From: Clostridium sp.
Lineage (GTDB): Bacteria > Bacillota > Clostridia > Clostridiales > Clostridiaceae
Direction: 5' to 3'
Length of the DNA: 64,000 nt
Assembly: GCF_026168755.1 (NCBI RefSeq)
Contig: NZ_JAPFDR010000009.1
Location: forward strand, 1-64,000
Below, piece after piece: positions 35,966 to 46,767 of the stretch. A model generated the notes under the pieces. The model had not been told where the DNA came from. It ran no database searches and was given only the letters and a program-made list of their open reading frames with translations. Every line of letters starts with the position of its first letter. The first letter of the stretch is position 1. The position numbers were made by a program, and so were the translations under genes.

Positions 35966-37378
35966 TTATTCTACTACGCTTACTTTTAAAAGGTTAGTTG
36001 ATCCAACTTGATCTAATCCAGCAGCTATTACAACTGTATCTCCAGATTTAGCGAATCCATTTTCAACAGCTATCTTAGTAGCGTTAGCCATCATAGCATC
36101 TGTTGAATTTTGGTCTTCAGCAACTACTGGGTAAACTCCGAAGCAGAATGCTAAGCTCTTAGCAACTTTTTCACATGGAGTTACAGCTACGATTGGGCAT
36201 TCTGGTCTGCATTGAGAAATTCTTCTTGCAGTTGATCCACTCTTAGTTGAAGAAACTATTGCAGCAGCCTTTAATTCGTTAGCAGCATTGCAAGCAGCTC
36301 TTGAGATAACTCCTGATACAGCTGGAGTATGAGATTTAGCTTTAGAAACTGCAGTTTCATAGTTTAATTTCTTTTCAGTTTCAGTAGCTATTTTAGCCAT
36401 TGTTTGAACTGATTCTACTGGCCAATCTCCGTTAGCTGATTCTCCAGATAACATGATTGCATCTGTTCCATCTAATATAGCGTTAGCTACGTCAGAAACT
36501 TCTGCTCTTGTTGGTCTTGGGTTTCTCATCATTGAGTCTAACATTTGAGTTGCAGTTACAACTGGTTTTCCAGCAGCGTTACATTTTTCGATCATCATCT
36601 TTTGAACAGCTGGTAATTTTTCAAATGGAATTTCAACTCCTAAATCTCCTCTAGCAACCATTAATCCATCAGAAACTGCTAATATTGAATCTATGTTATC
36701 AACACCTTCTTGGTTTTCGATTTTAGAAATGATTTGGATATGTTCTCCACCATTTTCGTTTAATATTTGTCTGATTGTTTCAACGTCTGAAGCTTTTCTT
36801 ATGAATGAAGCAGCAACAGCATTAACTCCGATTTCACAACCAAATTTTAAGTCAGCTATATCTTTTTCAGTTAAAGCTGGTAATTTGATTGAAACTCCTG
36901 GAACGTTAACGCCTTTGTGAGTTGCAACAAATCCAGTGTTTTGAACTGTACAGTGAATTTTGTTTCCGTCAATTGATTCAACAGTTAATCCAACTAAACC
37001 GTCATCTATAAGGATAGTATCTCCTGGTTTAACATCATTAGCTAATCCAGCATAAGTTACTGAGCACTCTTCAGTATTACCAATAACATCCCCACCTGCA
37101 TGAACAGTGAATTTAGCACCTGCTTGTAATTCAACTTTCTTTGGATCAAATTTACCAGTTCTTATTTCTGGTCCTTTTGTATCTAACATAACAGCGATTT
37201 CTTTATTATGTTTCTTAGCTAATTCTTTAACTAAGTTTATTCTTCCTGCATGCTCTTCGTGATCTCCGTGAGAGAAATTGTGTCTTGAAACATTCATTCC
37301 TGCTTCAATTATTTGTGATAATATTTCTGGGTTTTCACTAGCTGGACCGATAGTGCAAATGATTTTAGTCTTTCTCAT
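35966..37378 (-). CDS. pyk: Pyruvate kinase
   Basis: A 470-aa glycolytic enzyme making pyruvate and ATP from phosphoenolpyruvate and ADP. It starts MRKTKIICTIGPASENPEIL. The B domain begins after DTKGPEIRTG. The catalytic and metal region is ISKIENQEGVDNID with ARGDLGVEIP, then ATQMLDSMMRNPRPTRAEVSDVANA, the family signature. The C-terminal allosteric domain is complete, but the extra PEP-utilising domain of some Firmicute enzymes is absent. It lies 66 bases after pfkA and likely shares its transcript. The ribosome site is AAAGGAGAG. Confidence 0.97.
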   Translation of the reverse strand: MRKTKIICTIGPASENPEILSQIIEAGMNVSRHNFSHGDHEEHAGRINLVKELAKKHNKEIAVMLDTKGPEIRTGKFDPKKVELQAGAKFTVHAGGDVIGNTEECSVTYAGLANDVKPGDTILIDDGLVGLTVESIDGNKIHCTVQNTGFVATHKGVNVPGVSIKLPALTEKDIADLKFGCEIGVNAVAASFIRKASDVETIRQILNENGGEHIQIISKIENQEGVDNIDSILAVSDGLMVARGDLGVEIPFEKLPAVQKMMIEKCNAAGKPVVTATQMLDSMMRNPRPTRAEVSDVANAILDGTDAIMLSGESANGDWPVESVQTMAKIATETEKKLNYETAVSKAKSHTPAVSGVISRAACNAANELKAAAIVSSTKSGSTARRISQCRPECPIVAVTPCEKVAKSLAFCFGVYPVVAEDQNSTDAMMANATKIAVENGFAKSGDTVVIAAGLDQVGSTNLLKVSVVE

Positions 37379-37444
37379 TTAAAACTCTCCTTTAATCTCT
37401 AAATTTAATGTATTTAAAATAAATTATTAGCCTATTTATTAAAA

Positions 37445-38404
37445 TTACTTAGAAATTTCTTCTGAAATTTCATATAGCTTTTGATCAAAAGTTCTTTCTA
37501 AAGCTAAAGCTTCATCTATATCTTGATCGAATATTTCATTATTTTTGATACCAACAACTCTTGAAGTCTTACCTTCCATTAATAGTTCGATTGCTCTTGA
37601 ACCCATTCTTGAAGCTAATACTCTATCGAAAGCACTTGGAGCCCCACCTCTTTGGATATGTCCTAAAACTGTTGCTCTTGTTTCGATTCCTGTTTGAGCT
37701 TCTACATATTTAGCTAATTCTGAAGCTCCACCAACACCTTCTGCAAGTAAAACTAAGTTATGCATCTTTCCAGCTTTTTTACCTTCTAAGATAACTCTGC
37801 ATAATTCATCTTTATCATAACCTTTTTCTGGTGTGATTATATATTCAGCTCCACAAGCTACACCTGTATGAACAGCTATATCTCCACAATCTCTTCCCAT
37901 AACTTCTACGATAGATACTCTTTCGTGAGAAGTTGAAGTATCTCTAATTTTATCTATAGCATCAACTACAGTATTTAATGCTGTATCAAATCCTATTGTA
38001 TAATCAGTGTAAGTTAAATCATTATCAATAGTTCCTGGTAAACCTACTGTTTTTACTCCTAATTTAGATAATAATTTAGCACCAGTGAAAGATCCATCTC
38101 CCCCGATAACTACTAAAGCATCTACACCATTATCTGCAAGAATTTTTGCAGCTTCTTTTCTTACTTCTTCTTGTTTAAATTCTACACATCTAGCAGTTCT
38201 TAAAATTGTACCGCCTCTTTGAATTATATCTGAAACTGATGATCTATTCATTGGGAATAATTCACCATTAATTAATCCAGCATATCCTCTTTGTACTCCC
38301 ATAACTTCAATACCATTATGTATTGCAGTTCTTACTACTGCTCTTATTGCAGCGTTCATTCCTGGAGCATCTCCACCACTTGTTAAAACAGCTATTTTCT
38401 TCAT
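37445..38404 (-). CDS. pfkA: ATP-dependent 6-phosphofructokinase
   Basis: A 319-aa enzyme of the bacterial PfkA class. ATP site: [15 protein letters not shown] and GGDGSFTGA. Fructose-6-phosphate site: [10 protein letters not shown] with catalytic aspartates, and MGRDCGDIA. Late motifs are [15 protein letters not shown]. The length and the GGDGS sequence (glycine after aspartate, as in ATP users) argue against a pyrophosphate-dependent form. It is first of the pfkA-pyk pair, with an AGGAGGAAT ribosome site. The pfkA upstream gap (38405-38835) is AT-rich and shows no further gene; no clear promoter was picked out. Confidence 0.97.
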   Translation of the reverse strand: MKKIAVLTSGGDAPGMNAAIRAVVRTAIHNGIEVMGVQRGYAGLINGELFPMNRSSVSDIIQRGGTILRTARCVEFKQEEVRKEAAKILADNGVDALVVIGGDGSFTGAKLLSKLGVKTVGLPGTIDNDLTYTDYTIGFDTALNTVVDAIDKIRDTSTSHERVSIVEVMGRDCGDIAVHTGVACGAEYIITPEKGYDKDELCRVILEGKKAGKMHNLVLLAEGVGGASELAKYVEAQTGIETRATVLGHIQRGGAPSAFDRVLASRMGSRAIELLMEGKTSRVVGIKNNEIFDQDIDEALALERTFDQKLYEISEEISK

Positions 38405-38835
38405 AAAATATTCCTCCTCGATACTACTAAGGACTCTGCATGTCCACTCACTTTGAAATATTTGTTATCATATTACTATTTTGTTTATTATTAAACTTTT
38501 TACCACCTTATTTATTTTACTTGTAAACTGATAGTAATGCAACTAAAATAAATCTACTTCTGTCTAAAATTATCGTCTATTCATAAATTTATATATATAT
38601 TTTACCCTAAATTTATCGAAATTATATACATATTATTAATTATAATTTTATTCTTTGTAACTTTTTACATATGCTATTTTATTATATTTTTTCTGAAAAC
38701 TCCGCAAATTCAAGAATTTTTTATTATTGTTACTTAATTACCATTCATTTTCTTGAAATTTTTTTATTTTTAAAAAAAATTTATTTTATAAAATATTCTT
38801 TCAATTTATTTTTTTGTGAAATCTTACAAATTTTA

Positions 38836-38875
38836 TAAAAAATATCTTCACAAATTCTTTTTTTGTGAAGATATT
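38836..38875 (-). terminator. Intrinsic terminator after dnaE
   Basis: AATATCTTCACAAA and TTTGTGAAGATATT form a long stem, followed by TTTTTTATAAAA on the minus strand, 20 bases past the dnaE stop. Confidence 0.88.
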
Positions 38876-38894
38876 AAAACATTTTTGATTATTT

Positions 38895-41800
38895 TTATTC
38901 AACTACTTTTACATTATCGTCCCCAAAAAATTTTTTTAATTCAAGAACAACATCTGTATTTAAATCTATCCACATTTCTCTTGGCATTCTATAATTTTTT
39001 CTATCCCTTGAAGTAAATATATAAAGGGCAGAATCACCTCTATATTCTCTTATAGTCTCTATTAACTTAGGTTTCATTTCCTTTGCTTTTTGCAAATCAT
39101 CAACTCTTATATATAGTTTACTACTATTTACCTTTTCTAAAGCTTCTATACTCTCACAAATAAGCTTAGGTTCTTCATCTTCCTTTATACTAACTCTTCC
39201 ACTAATAACAACCATTGAATCTAAATTAATTAAATTTCGTACTTTATCTAAAGTTTTAGGGAATACTACAACCTCAATAACTCCTGTTAAATCTTCTAAT
39301 TTTAAAAATGCCATTATTGAATTATTTCTAGTTACCTTTTGGTTTACTTCTGCTAATATTCCTCCAAGTATTACTCTTTGATTATCTTGAATTAAATGTT
39401 CATCATCACTTAATCCATCCATAATGGCTTCATATGATTGAAATATTTTTTCTACTGTAGTTGATGTCATCATCTTTAAGCTTTTTTCATATTCATCTAA
39501 AGGATGACCTGATATATAAAGACCAGTCATTTCTTTTTCCATTGATAATAAATTATTTTTTGCAAATTCTTTTATATCTGGATATTTTACTTCTGGTACA
39601 TTTATACTTTCATCTGCCATACCAAAAAGACTAATTTGACCATCTATATTTCTTTTTTTATCACTAGCTACACTATCCATTAGTTTTTCATAAACAGCTA
39701 ATAATTTTGATCTAAATATTTTAAACTCATCAAAAGCTCCTGCTTTTATTAAACTTTCCACAGCTCTTTTGTTTATTGTTGATAAGTCAATTTTATTTAT
39801 AAAATCAACTAATGACTCGAATTTACCTTTATTTTTTCTAGCTTCAACTATTCCATCAACAACATTTAAACCAACATTTTTTATTGCTGCTAAACCAAAT
39901 CTTATACTATTTCCTTTAACAGTAAACTTTGAATAGCTTTCATTTATGTCTGGTGGTAACACTTGTATACCTAAGCTTTCTGCAAACTTAGTATAGTGTG
40001 CTACTTTTTCACTTATACCCATAACAGAATTAACCATTGCTGCTATTGTTTCTACTGGATAGTAATGCATTAAGTATGCTGTTTGATAGCCTATTACTGC
40101 ATAGGCTGCCGCATGTGATTTATTAAAAGCATACGAAGCAAAGTCCATCATCTGATCGAAAATTTCATTTGCCGCTTTTTCGCTTATACCATTTCTCAAA
40201 CAACCTGGTACTTCTACATTACCATCTTCATCTACTATTCCATATATAAAATTCTTTCTTTCTTGTTCCATAACACTGTGCTTTTTCTTTGACATGGCTC
40301 TTCTAACCATATCACTTCTACCTAAGGAATATCCCCCTAAATCTCTAACTATTTGCATAACCTGTTCTTGATATACCATTACCCCATATGTGACATCCAA
40401 TATACTTTCAAGTTCTGGCGTCTCATAATGCACACTGTCTTTATTTCTTTTACCCTCTATATATCTTGGAATTTCTGACATTGGTCCCGGTCTATATAAT
40501 GATATTCCGGCTATAATATCTTCCAAGCAGTCAGGTTTAAGCTCCTTCATGAATGATGTCATTCCTGGAGATTCTAACTGGAATACACCAGCTGTTTTTC
40601 CTTCACCAATCATGTTATAAACATTTTTATCTTCAAAATCTATTTTATCTAAATCGATGTCTATTCCTCTATTTTCTTTAATCATTTTAACAGCATCACT
40701 CATAACTGTTAAAGTTCTTAAGCCAAGGAAATCCATCTTTAAAAGTCCAAGCTCTTCTAATGTTGTCATATCAAATTGGGTTACTATCATATCTTCATTT
40801 CTTTGAAGTGGTACATATTCAACTAATGGTTTTGATGCTATAACTACACCAGCCGCATGAGTTGATGAATGCCTTGGTAACCCTTCTAGAGTCTTACTAA
40901 CATCTATTAATATTTTTACTCTATCTTCATTATCATATGCTGCCTTAAGCTCAGGATTTAAATCTAATGCCTTTTCTATGGTTATTCCAAGCATTGTAGG
41001 AATCATTTTAGCTATTCTATCAACTTCTGCATATGAGTAATTCATAGCTCTTCCTACATCTCTTAAACACAATCTAGCGGCCATTGTACCAAAGGTAATT
41101 ATCTGTGATACATTTTTAACTCCATATTTTTCAACAACATAATCAATTACTTCCTGTCTTCTTTCATAACAAAAATCCGAATCTATCTATTACTACCCTC
41201 TCTTTCGAGATACTTAAACACTACTTCTGTAGTGGGTATAGACTATATCTTCACCCACCGACCTTTATACGGTTTGGGCTGCCCCACTTCGCTACCATTT
41301 ATAATGAAACTCGACTCCTTTCAGTCGCTGAGTAAGTTCAATTTACAAAATTAAAATTTGGAATTTCACTTAAAGATAGCTACGTCCCCTCGGACTAGTC
41401 GTTGAACGTTTCCCTATTCAGGACTTCGCTGCTTATTACCCAATCTATTAATTTTTTAGCTTTCACGCTTAAGCTTATTTCATCTTTACGTTGTAGCATT
41501 AATAACTCTAAGGGCTTTCAAGCAATTCGAGGCTCTTTAAGCATATTATTTCTAATATGCACGACTATAAAGTTTAAAATGTAGATTTTAACTCAATATA
41601 TTTATTATATTTTCTACTTAAATAAGTTTGCTATTTTACTGCATGACATATTTTTATTTATATATAAATTAATAATTTTACTTTTATAATTATCTAATTC
41701 ATTTCTTTTCAAAACTCTACACCCCTAAGAAAATTTACATATTCTTAGTTTAAACTTTTTTATAATCTGGCATACTTACTCTTTCAGGATTTAAGAAACG

Positions 41801-44299
41801 CTCAAAAAGCAAGCTGTACTTTATCGGATTTATTTTTGTTATTCCCAGAGTATATGCAACTATGGAACCAGCAGCACTATTATGAACTGCCATAGAATTT
41901 GCTATATAAGATGTATCCCCTGGAACAGATAAATCATATACCTTTCCTATATACTCTTCTTCAGTTTTACTCTTAATTTTTATATAAAAATAATCATCAT
42001 CCATATAAAAACTATCATTTCTAAAGAACTTCTGCTGCCTAACTGGAATCTGATAATTTTCAAAATCATCATTCCACTTTAATAACTGCATTCCAGATAC
42101 ACAAACTGAATACTCATCATGCATCTTTTCTTCAGGCTTTACTCTAACCTTAAAAGTACTCCAATATCCTAATCTTGCGAGTATCATTCTAAGCTGTCTA
42201 GTTAATTCAATTGATGTTGTAGTGTATTTAATTCTAAATGATGAACTCTCACAGTTAATATCACTATGACTTCCATCACCCCTAAACATATTTGCCACTA
42301 ACAGCTTTAAATCACTATTGCTAGCATCATTAACAACATCATATGGTATCCTTTTATTATTAGCTCCTTCACCGCATTGAATTCTTAAAAACTCTGATAT
42401 AATCTTTGAATTAAATTCAATCGATGTACTCTGCTTAATTTTATGTTCTCTCACATATCCTTCTAAACCAAATACAGACTTAACTAAATTTAATACATCT
42501 TCTATATATTCAGTTTCTTTCTTATTGAATCCAAAACCAACTTTATATTCTCTTATATCTTCATTAATAGTAGTCCATCCTTCTGATATAAAGTATCCAT
42601 ACAATTTGCATAGATTAGTATTTAGCTCTATAAATCTATTAACTTTTTTAGATTGTAATTTATTACTCCCTATTTCATACCAAATATGTTCATTATCATA
42701 TCTTAGATGATCCTCATGCTTACAATAATCCAATAAATCATACTTAACATCCTTAATTTCTTCTTTAACTCTTGGATAAACTACAAAGTCATTCTTTTCT
42801 AATTTATTAGCTTCTATCCATTCTAACTTATAATCTTTATATGCTGGATTTTTACATTTCTCTTTTAAAGAACAGCTTTCTTTGCAAACTATTGGTAGCT
42901 TGCTTCTATCCTTCCAGACCTTAGTACACTTTGAAGCTTTTATGGCTAACATTTTATGATCACTTGTAAGCTTAACCTTTTCATTAGCACTTTCAATAAT
43001 TACTATTTTTTCTTTAATATCATACCTTAATAGATTTTCAACTAACTGCATATTACCATAAGCAGTAATAACTTCATCACCTATCCTAATATTTTCTATG
43101 TTTTTAATTGAGCCATTACTTAAAAGTATTTCTGTCCCTGGTAAGAAACATCCTCTTCCTGGTCCAGTTGGTATCCCATGATCATTCGAATACTTAATAA
43201 AGTCCCAAGTAATCAAGAAATAATCAACATATCCCATTTGATTAATTACACCAAGTTCATAATTTAATCTATCAACATACTCCTTTGCTTCCTCATTAGT
43301 TTCTGCAAAGTCCTTTATCTGTTGAACATTGATTAATTTATCCTTAAACTTTTCAAATACATCATATCTTTCAACTAACCCTTCAAAACACACCTCTTCA
43401 AGATAATCAAAGTGAGTTTTATATTCCTGTGGAACTGGGAAGTTTGGTAACTTAGAAACATGAAACTGATAATCAAAATTACATTCATCAGCAATCTTAA
43501 TTGTATTCTCCAATGCTTCAGGAACATAAGAGAACATATCCCACATTTCCTCTGGCGACTTTAAATAGAACTGATCTGAAGGATATCTTCTTCTATTTTG
43601 ATCCTCTACAGTCTTCCCTGTTTGAATACACATTAAAATATCATGTGCTTTTGAATCTTCCTGATTAATATAATGGACATCATTAGTAGCAATCAAAGGA
43701 ATACCAGTTTCTCTAGATAACTTAATATTCCCCTCTGTAACCTTTCTTTGCTCCTCTATTCCATGGTCTTGTATTTCTAAGTAAAAACCATCTTTAAAGA
43801 TATCCTTATACATTAAGGCAACTTCTTTTGCCTTTTCATAGTCTTCTCTTAATAAATTCTTTTGTACTTCTCCACCTAAGCAAGCACTTAAAGCTATTAA
43901 ACCTTCACTATGTTTTCTTAAGAAATCATGGTCAACTCTCGGCTTATAGTAAAACCCATCAATAGATGCTGCTGATACTATTTCCATTAAATTTTCATAA
44001 CCAACCTCATTTTTTACTAATAAAACTAAGTGATATGTACCATTATCCTTATCATTAATTTTAATATTCATAGACTTTCCTGCTACATATACTTCACAAC
44101 CAAGTATAGGTTTAATACCTTGTGCTATAGCTTCCTTATAGAAAGCTACACATCCATACATAACACCATGATCAGTAATGGCTATGCTATCCATTCCAAG
44201 CTCTTTTGCCCTACTAACAACTTTCTTAACTTTAGCTGAGCTATCAAGCAAACTATATTCAGTATGTAGGTGAAGATGACAGAACTTTTTATTTTCCAA
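38895..44299 (-). CDS. dnaE: DNA polymerase III alpha subunit DnaE, interrupted by an intein and a group I intron
   Basis: The two track ORFs (849 and 729 aa) are one gene. Exon 1 runs 44299-41765 and exon 2 runs 41186-38895; joined they are in frame. The start is TTG after AAGGAGGTG. The PHP domain begins CHLHLHTEYSLLD; the polymerase palm is reached at GPGRG, where the intein sits, then SAAGSIVAYTLGITKINP and NPERVSMPD. After the intron the frame continues IDSDFCYERRQEVIDYV, completing the catalytic PDxDxDF motif, then QIITFGTMAARLCLRDVGRAM, missed by the track because it precedes the first ATG. The helix-hairpin-helix, OB fold (VILGGILAEVNQKV) and tail follow. Without the intein the product is about 1184 aa, normal for DnaE. 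It lies 25 bases after whiA. Confidence 0.93.
41187..41764 (-). mobile_element. Group I self-splicing intron in dnaE (578 nt)
   Basis: The predicted 5' splice site follows the T of GAT (Asp of MPD). The intron ends with G before ATAGATTCG, so the exons join as PD-IDSDF in frame. Core elements are visible on the minus strand: R as GTTCAACGACTA (41407-41396), followed by GTCCGAGGGGACG, and S as AAGATATAGTC (41251-41241). Their GACTA/TAGTC pairing is P7. Further stems include GGTCGGTGGGTG, and P9-type hairpins lie near the 3' end. The intron holds only a 32-codon remnant ORF, so it probably cannot move by itself. The track ORF on the + strand here is a shadow. Confidence 0.93.
41614..41712 (-). 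pseudogene. Truncated ORF in the dnaE intron, probable homing-endonuclease N-terminal remnant
   Basis: A TTG start after GGGGTG opens 32 codons: LKRNELDNYKSKIINLYINK, then NMSCSKIANLFK and a stop. The pattern looks like the first helices of a helix-turn-helix DNA-binding domain (SxxKIANLF), as found at the N- or C-terminus of intron-encoded endonucleases. No nuclease domain remains. It could also be chance; it is too short for a firm call. Confidence 0.4.
41879..43150 (-). mobile_element. Intein with LAGLIDADG homing endonuclease inside DnaE (424 aa)
   Basis: Residues 384-807 of the exon 1 product. It begins CFLPGTEILLSNGSIKNI (block A, catalytic Cys1) and has LTSDHKML (block B, TxxH). The two endonuclease motifs LYGYFISEG and LVANMFRGDG both keep their acidic residue. 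It ends VYDLSVPGDTSYIANS and MAVHN (blocks F and G), followed by the +1 Ser of the extein. All residues for splicing are present. A cysteine-rich stretch near residues 458-482 (CTKVW..., IVCKESCSLKEKC) may bind zinc. The insertion point lies between GPGRG and SAAGS, the most conserved part of the polymerase. Confidence 0.95.
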
Positions 44300-44324
44300 T
44301 AAGACACCTCCTTATTTTGACTAT

Positions 44325-45275
44325 TTAGTAGTTTCCACTCCTAATTTCTTCAGCTATCTTCTCTATTTTTCTTAATCTATGGTTTATTCCTGATTTACCT
44401 ACTGGTGGATCTAGCATTTCCCCTAGCTCCTTAAGTGATTCATCTGGATAACTTAATCTAAGCTCTGCAACCTCTTGAAGATTTTTAGGTAATCTTTGAA
44501 GCCCTATACTATTTTGTATAAGCTTTATACTTTCAACTTGCCTTACTGCAGCATTAACTGTCTTACTTAAATTTGCTGTTTCACAATTAACAAGTCTATT
44601 TACGTTGTTTCTCATTTCCTTCATTATTCTTATATTCTCAAGTTCAAGTAATGAAGTATGCGCTCCAACAATATTTAGAAGATCGACTATTTGCTCACCT
44701 TCTTTTATATATATTATAAAGCTATTTTTTCTTTGAATAACTTTTGAATTTAATCCAAAAGAATTAATAAGCTTAGATAAATCTTTTGCATATTCTTCAC
44801 TATGAGTTACAAACTCCAAATGATATGTCTTTTCAGGATTAGTTACACTTCCTCCACCAATAAAGGCTCCTCTTATATAAGCCTTCTTATACTCTTCCTC
44901 TTTAACCATCTCAGAATCTATTTTATAATCAATAGTTAATACCCCATCTATTTCTCTAAAGATCCCTGTTTCTTGAAGTAAGTCCCTAACTCCCATATCT
45001 TCTTCAATTAAAACCATATATATATTGTTTTTCTTTAAAGAGTTACTCTTTTTAACCATTAATTTAGAATGTATATTAAAGTGTTCCTTTAGTATAGTGA
45101 ATATATGTCTTGCTGAAGCTGGATTTTCTGTTGTAATTCTAAAGCTAAGACCCTTCCCACTAAATCCTATTGTTCCACTACCTTTCATTATTGCTGAAAG
45201 CTCTGCTAATGCTTCCTCTTTAGATATATCAGTATATCTACATATTTCTCCTTTTACTTTCGCTGAAAACGACAT
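44325..45275 (-). CDS. whiA: WhiA family DNA-binding protein
   Basis: A 316-aa regulator linked to sporulation in Streptomyces and to division in Bacillus. The N-terminal degenerate LAGLIDADG-like domain (AYIRGAFIGGGSVTNPEKTYHLEF, about 128-150) is joined to a C-terminal helix-turn-helix: NLQEVAELRLSYPDESLKELGEMLDPPVGKSGINHRLRKIE. The catalytic acidic residues of endonucleases are not expected in this family. It is the first gene of the whiA-dnaE unit, isolated from yvcK by a strong terminator. ATG follows AGGAG by eight bases. Confidence 0.95.
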   Translation of the reverse strand: MSFSAKVKGEICRYTDISKEEALAELSAIMKGSGTIGFSGKGLSFRITTENPASARHIFTILKEHFNIHSKLMVKKSNSLKKNNIYMVLIEEDMGVRDLLQETGIFREIDGVLTIDYKIDSEMVKEEEYKKAYIRGAFIGGGSVTNPEKTYHLEFVTHSEEYAKDLSKLINSFGLNSKVIQRKNSFIIYIKEGEQIVDLLNIVGAHTSLLELENIRIMKEMRNNVNRLVNCETANLSKTVNAAVRQVESIKLIQNSIGLQRLPKNLQEVAELRLSYPDESLKELGEMLDPPVGKSGINHRLRKIEKIAEEIRSGNY

Positions 45276-45378
45276 AAATTCTTCTCCTAACTAACTATAA
45301 ATGTATACTTCATTATACCATAAACTGTGCCTTATGTATCATATTATAATATTGGAAAATTAGGATATACCTAAAAAA

Positions 45379-45420
45379 CTTTGAACTGCCTCCAGTCTAC
45401 TTGACAGGGGGCAGTTCAAA
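45379..45420 (-). terminator. Strong intrinsic terminator between yvcK and whiA
   Basis: TTTGAACTGCC and GGCAGTTCAAA are the outer arms, with inner AGTC/GACA partial pairing; GTTTTTTA follows on the minus strand. It ends the rapZ-yvcK transcript. Confidence 0.9.
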
Positions 45421-45441
45421 CTTCAATACAGCCTAATATTT

Positions 45442-46767
45442 TTACTTTTTGCTTCTTATCTTTCTGGATAAATACATATACTCTATAATTTTCTTTTTAT
45501 CATAAAGTAACTTTTTATCTAAAATAGTTGTCATTAAAATCTGTGCTAAATGCTCTGCATCATGCTTTACATAACCTTTAGTTATCTTAACTAAATCAGT
45601 TTCAACTACTTTTACGTTTAAGTCCTCTATGTTTTCATAATCTAATTTTACTAATTTAGAATCTTGACTTAAATATCTTTCTTCTATCTCCTTAGGAATT
45701 GTCCCATTATTTGCAATAACATATTGAACACTATTTTTCCCACTATACTTCATTAATGTCTTTATATGATCAGATACCGCAAAATCATCAGTTTCACCTG
45801 GTTGAGTCATTACATTAGATATATATATCTTTATTGCATCACTCTTATTTATCCCTTCAACTATATCTTCAACTAATAAATTTGGTATTATACTAGTATA
45901 AAGACTACCAGGTCCCATAACAATAGCATCAGCTTCTTTAATAGCTATAAGTGCGTCCATTAAAGGCTTAGCTCTTTCTGGATTAATTCTTAATTCTTTT
46001 ATCTTACTTTTTTGTTTTATAACCTCTTCTGGTATTATAGATTCACCCTCTACTACACTTCCATTTTCAAGCTCTGCTATAAGCTTCATATCATCAAGCG
46101 TAACGGGTAATACCTTTCCTGTTACTGCAAGTACTGAGCTCATTTTTTGTACAGCATCTTCAAAATTATCACTTATTCCTGCCATTGCAGCTAAGAATAA
46201 ATTACCAAAGTTCTGTCCTTTTAATGAACCTTCTTTAAATCTATATTGAAGTAAATCCTCCATAATAGGCTCAGTATCTGCTAATGCTAAAATACAGTTA
46301 CGTATATCACCTGGAGGAAGCATTCCAAGGTCTGCTCTAAGCTTTCCTGACCCCCCTCCATCATCTCCAACTGTTACTATTGCTGTTATATTGTTCGTAT
46401 ATAATTTTAATCCTCTCAACATTGTAGATAATCCTGTTCCTCCACCAATAACAACTACTTTAGGACCACCTACATGAACTCTCTTCTCATCTACAAGTTC
46501 TTCTATATTCTTATCATTTATTGTTATTTTAACCTTTTCAGAATTTATTAAAGAAATAAATGACTTAACAAACTCAGAAAATGCTATATACATTATTACA
46601 ATTCCAATTAAACTTAAAAATAAATATAAAACTCTTATAGTGCTGTTATAATCTTTATTTGAAAAAGTTTCAACAATACCTAGTACAAGTATAACTACCC
46701 CAACGAACCCAAGGAATATCCATCTTTTCATTCTTATTCCCGGTTTCATTAAAAACTCCATTATCAT
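45442..46767 (-). CDS. yvcK: YvcK/CofD-like gluconeogenesis factor
   Basis: A 441-aa protein of the YvcK family, which binds UDP-GlcNAc and supports growth on gluconeogenic carbon and cell shape. Two N-terminal membrane segments (about 12-35 and 40-65) precede the Rossmann-like domain: [18 protein letters not shown], then [27 protein letters not shown], the strongest family motif, and [14 protein letters not shown]. Its ATG overlaps the rapZ stop (ATGA), so translation is coupled. The membrane anchor is common in clostridial forms but absent from B. subtilis YvcK. Confidence 0.94.
   Translation of the reverse strand: MIMEFLMKPGIRMKRWIFLGFVGVVILVLGIVETFSNKDYNSTIRVLYLFLSLIGIVIMYIAFSEFVKSFISLINSEKVKITINDKNIEELVDEKRVHVGGPKVVVIGGGTGLSTMLRGLKLYTNNITAIVTVGDDGGGSGKLRADLGMLPPGDIRNCILALADTEPIMEDLLQYRFKEGSLKGQNFGNLFLAAMAGISDNFEDAVQKMSSVLAVTGKVLPVTLDDMKLIAELENGSVVEGESIIPEEVIKQKSKIKELRINPERAKPLMDALIAIKEADAIVMGPGSLYTSIIPNLLVEDIVEGINKSDAIKIYISNVMTQPGETDDFAVSDHIKTLMKYSGKNSVQYVIANNGTIPKEIEERYLSQDSKLVKLDYENIEDLNVKVVETDLVKITKGYVKHDAEHLAQILMTTILDKKLLYDKKKIIEYMYLSRKIRSKK

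Noticed and set aside
41402-41584. 60-aa + strand ORF within dnaE
   Set aside because: It lies within and antisense to the group I intron core; no ribosome site and no family resemblance.
38895-44299. dnaE as two separate or frameshifted genes, as the ORF track suggests
   Set aside because: The apparent break is bounded by group I intron splice sites and the exons rejoin in frame at the catalytic motif; the missing residues up to GTMAARL are encoded before the first ATG of the second ORF.
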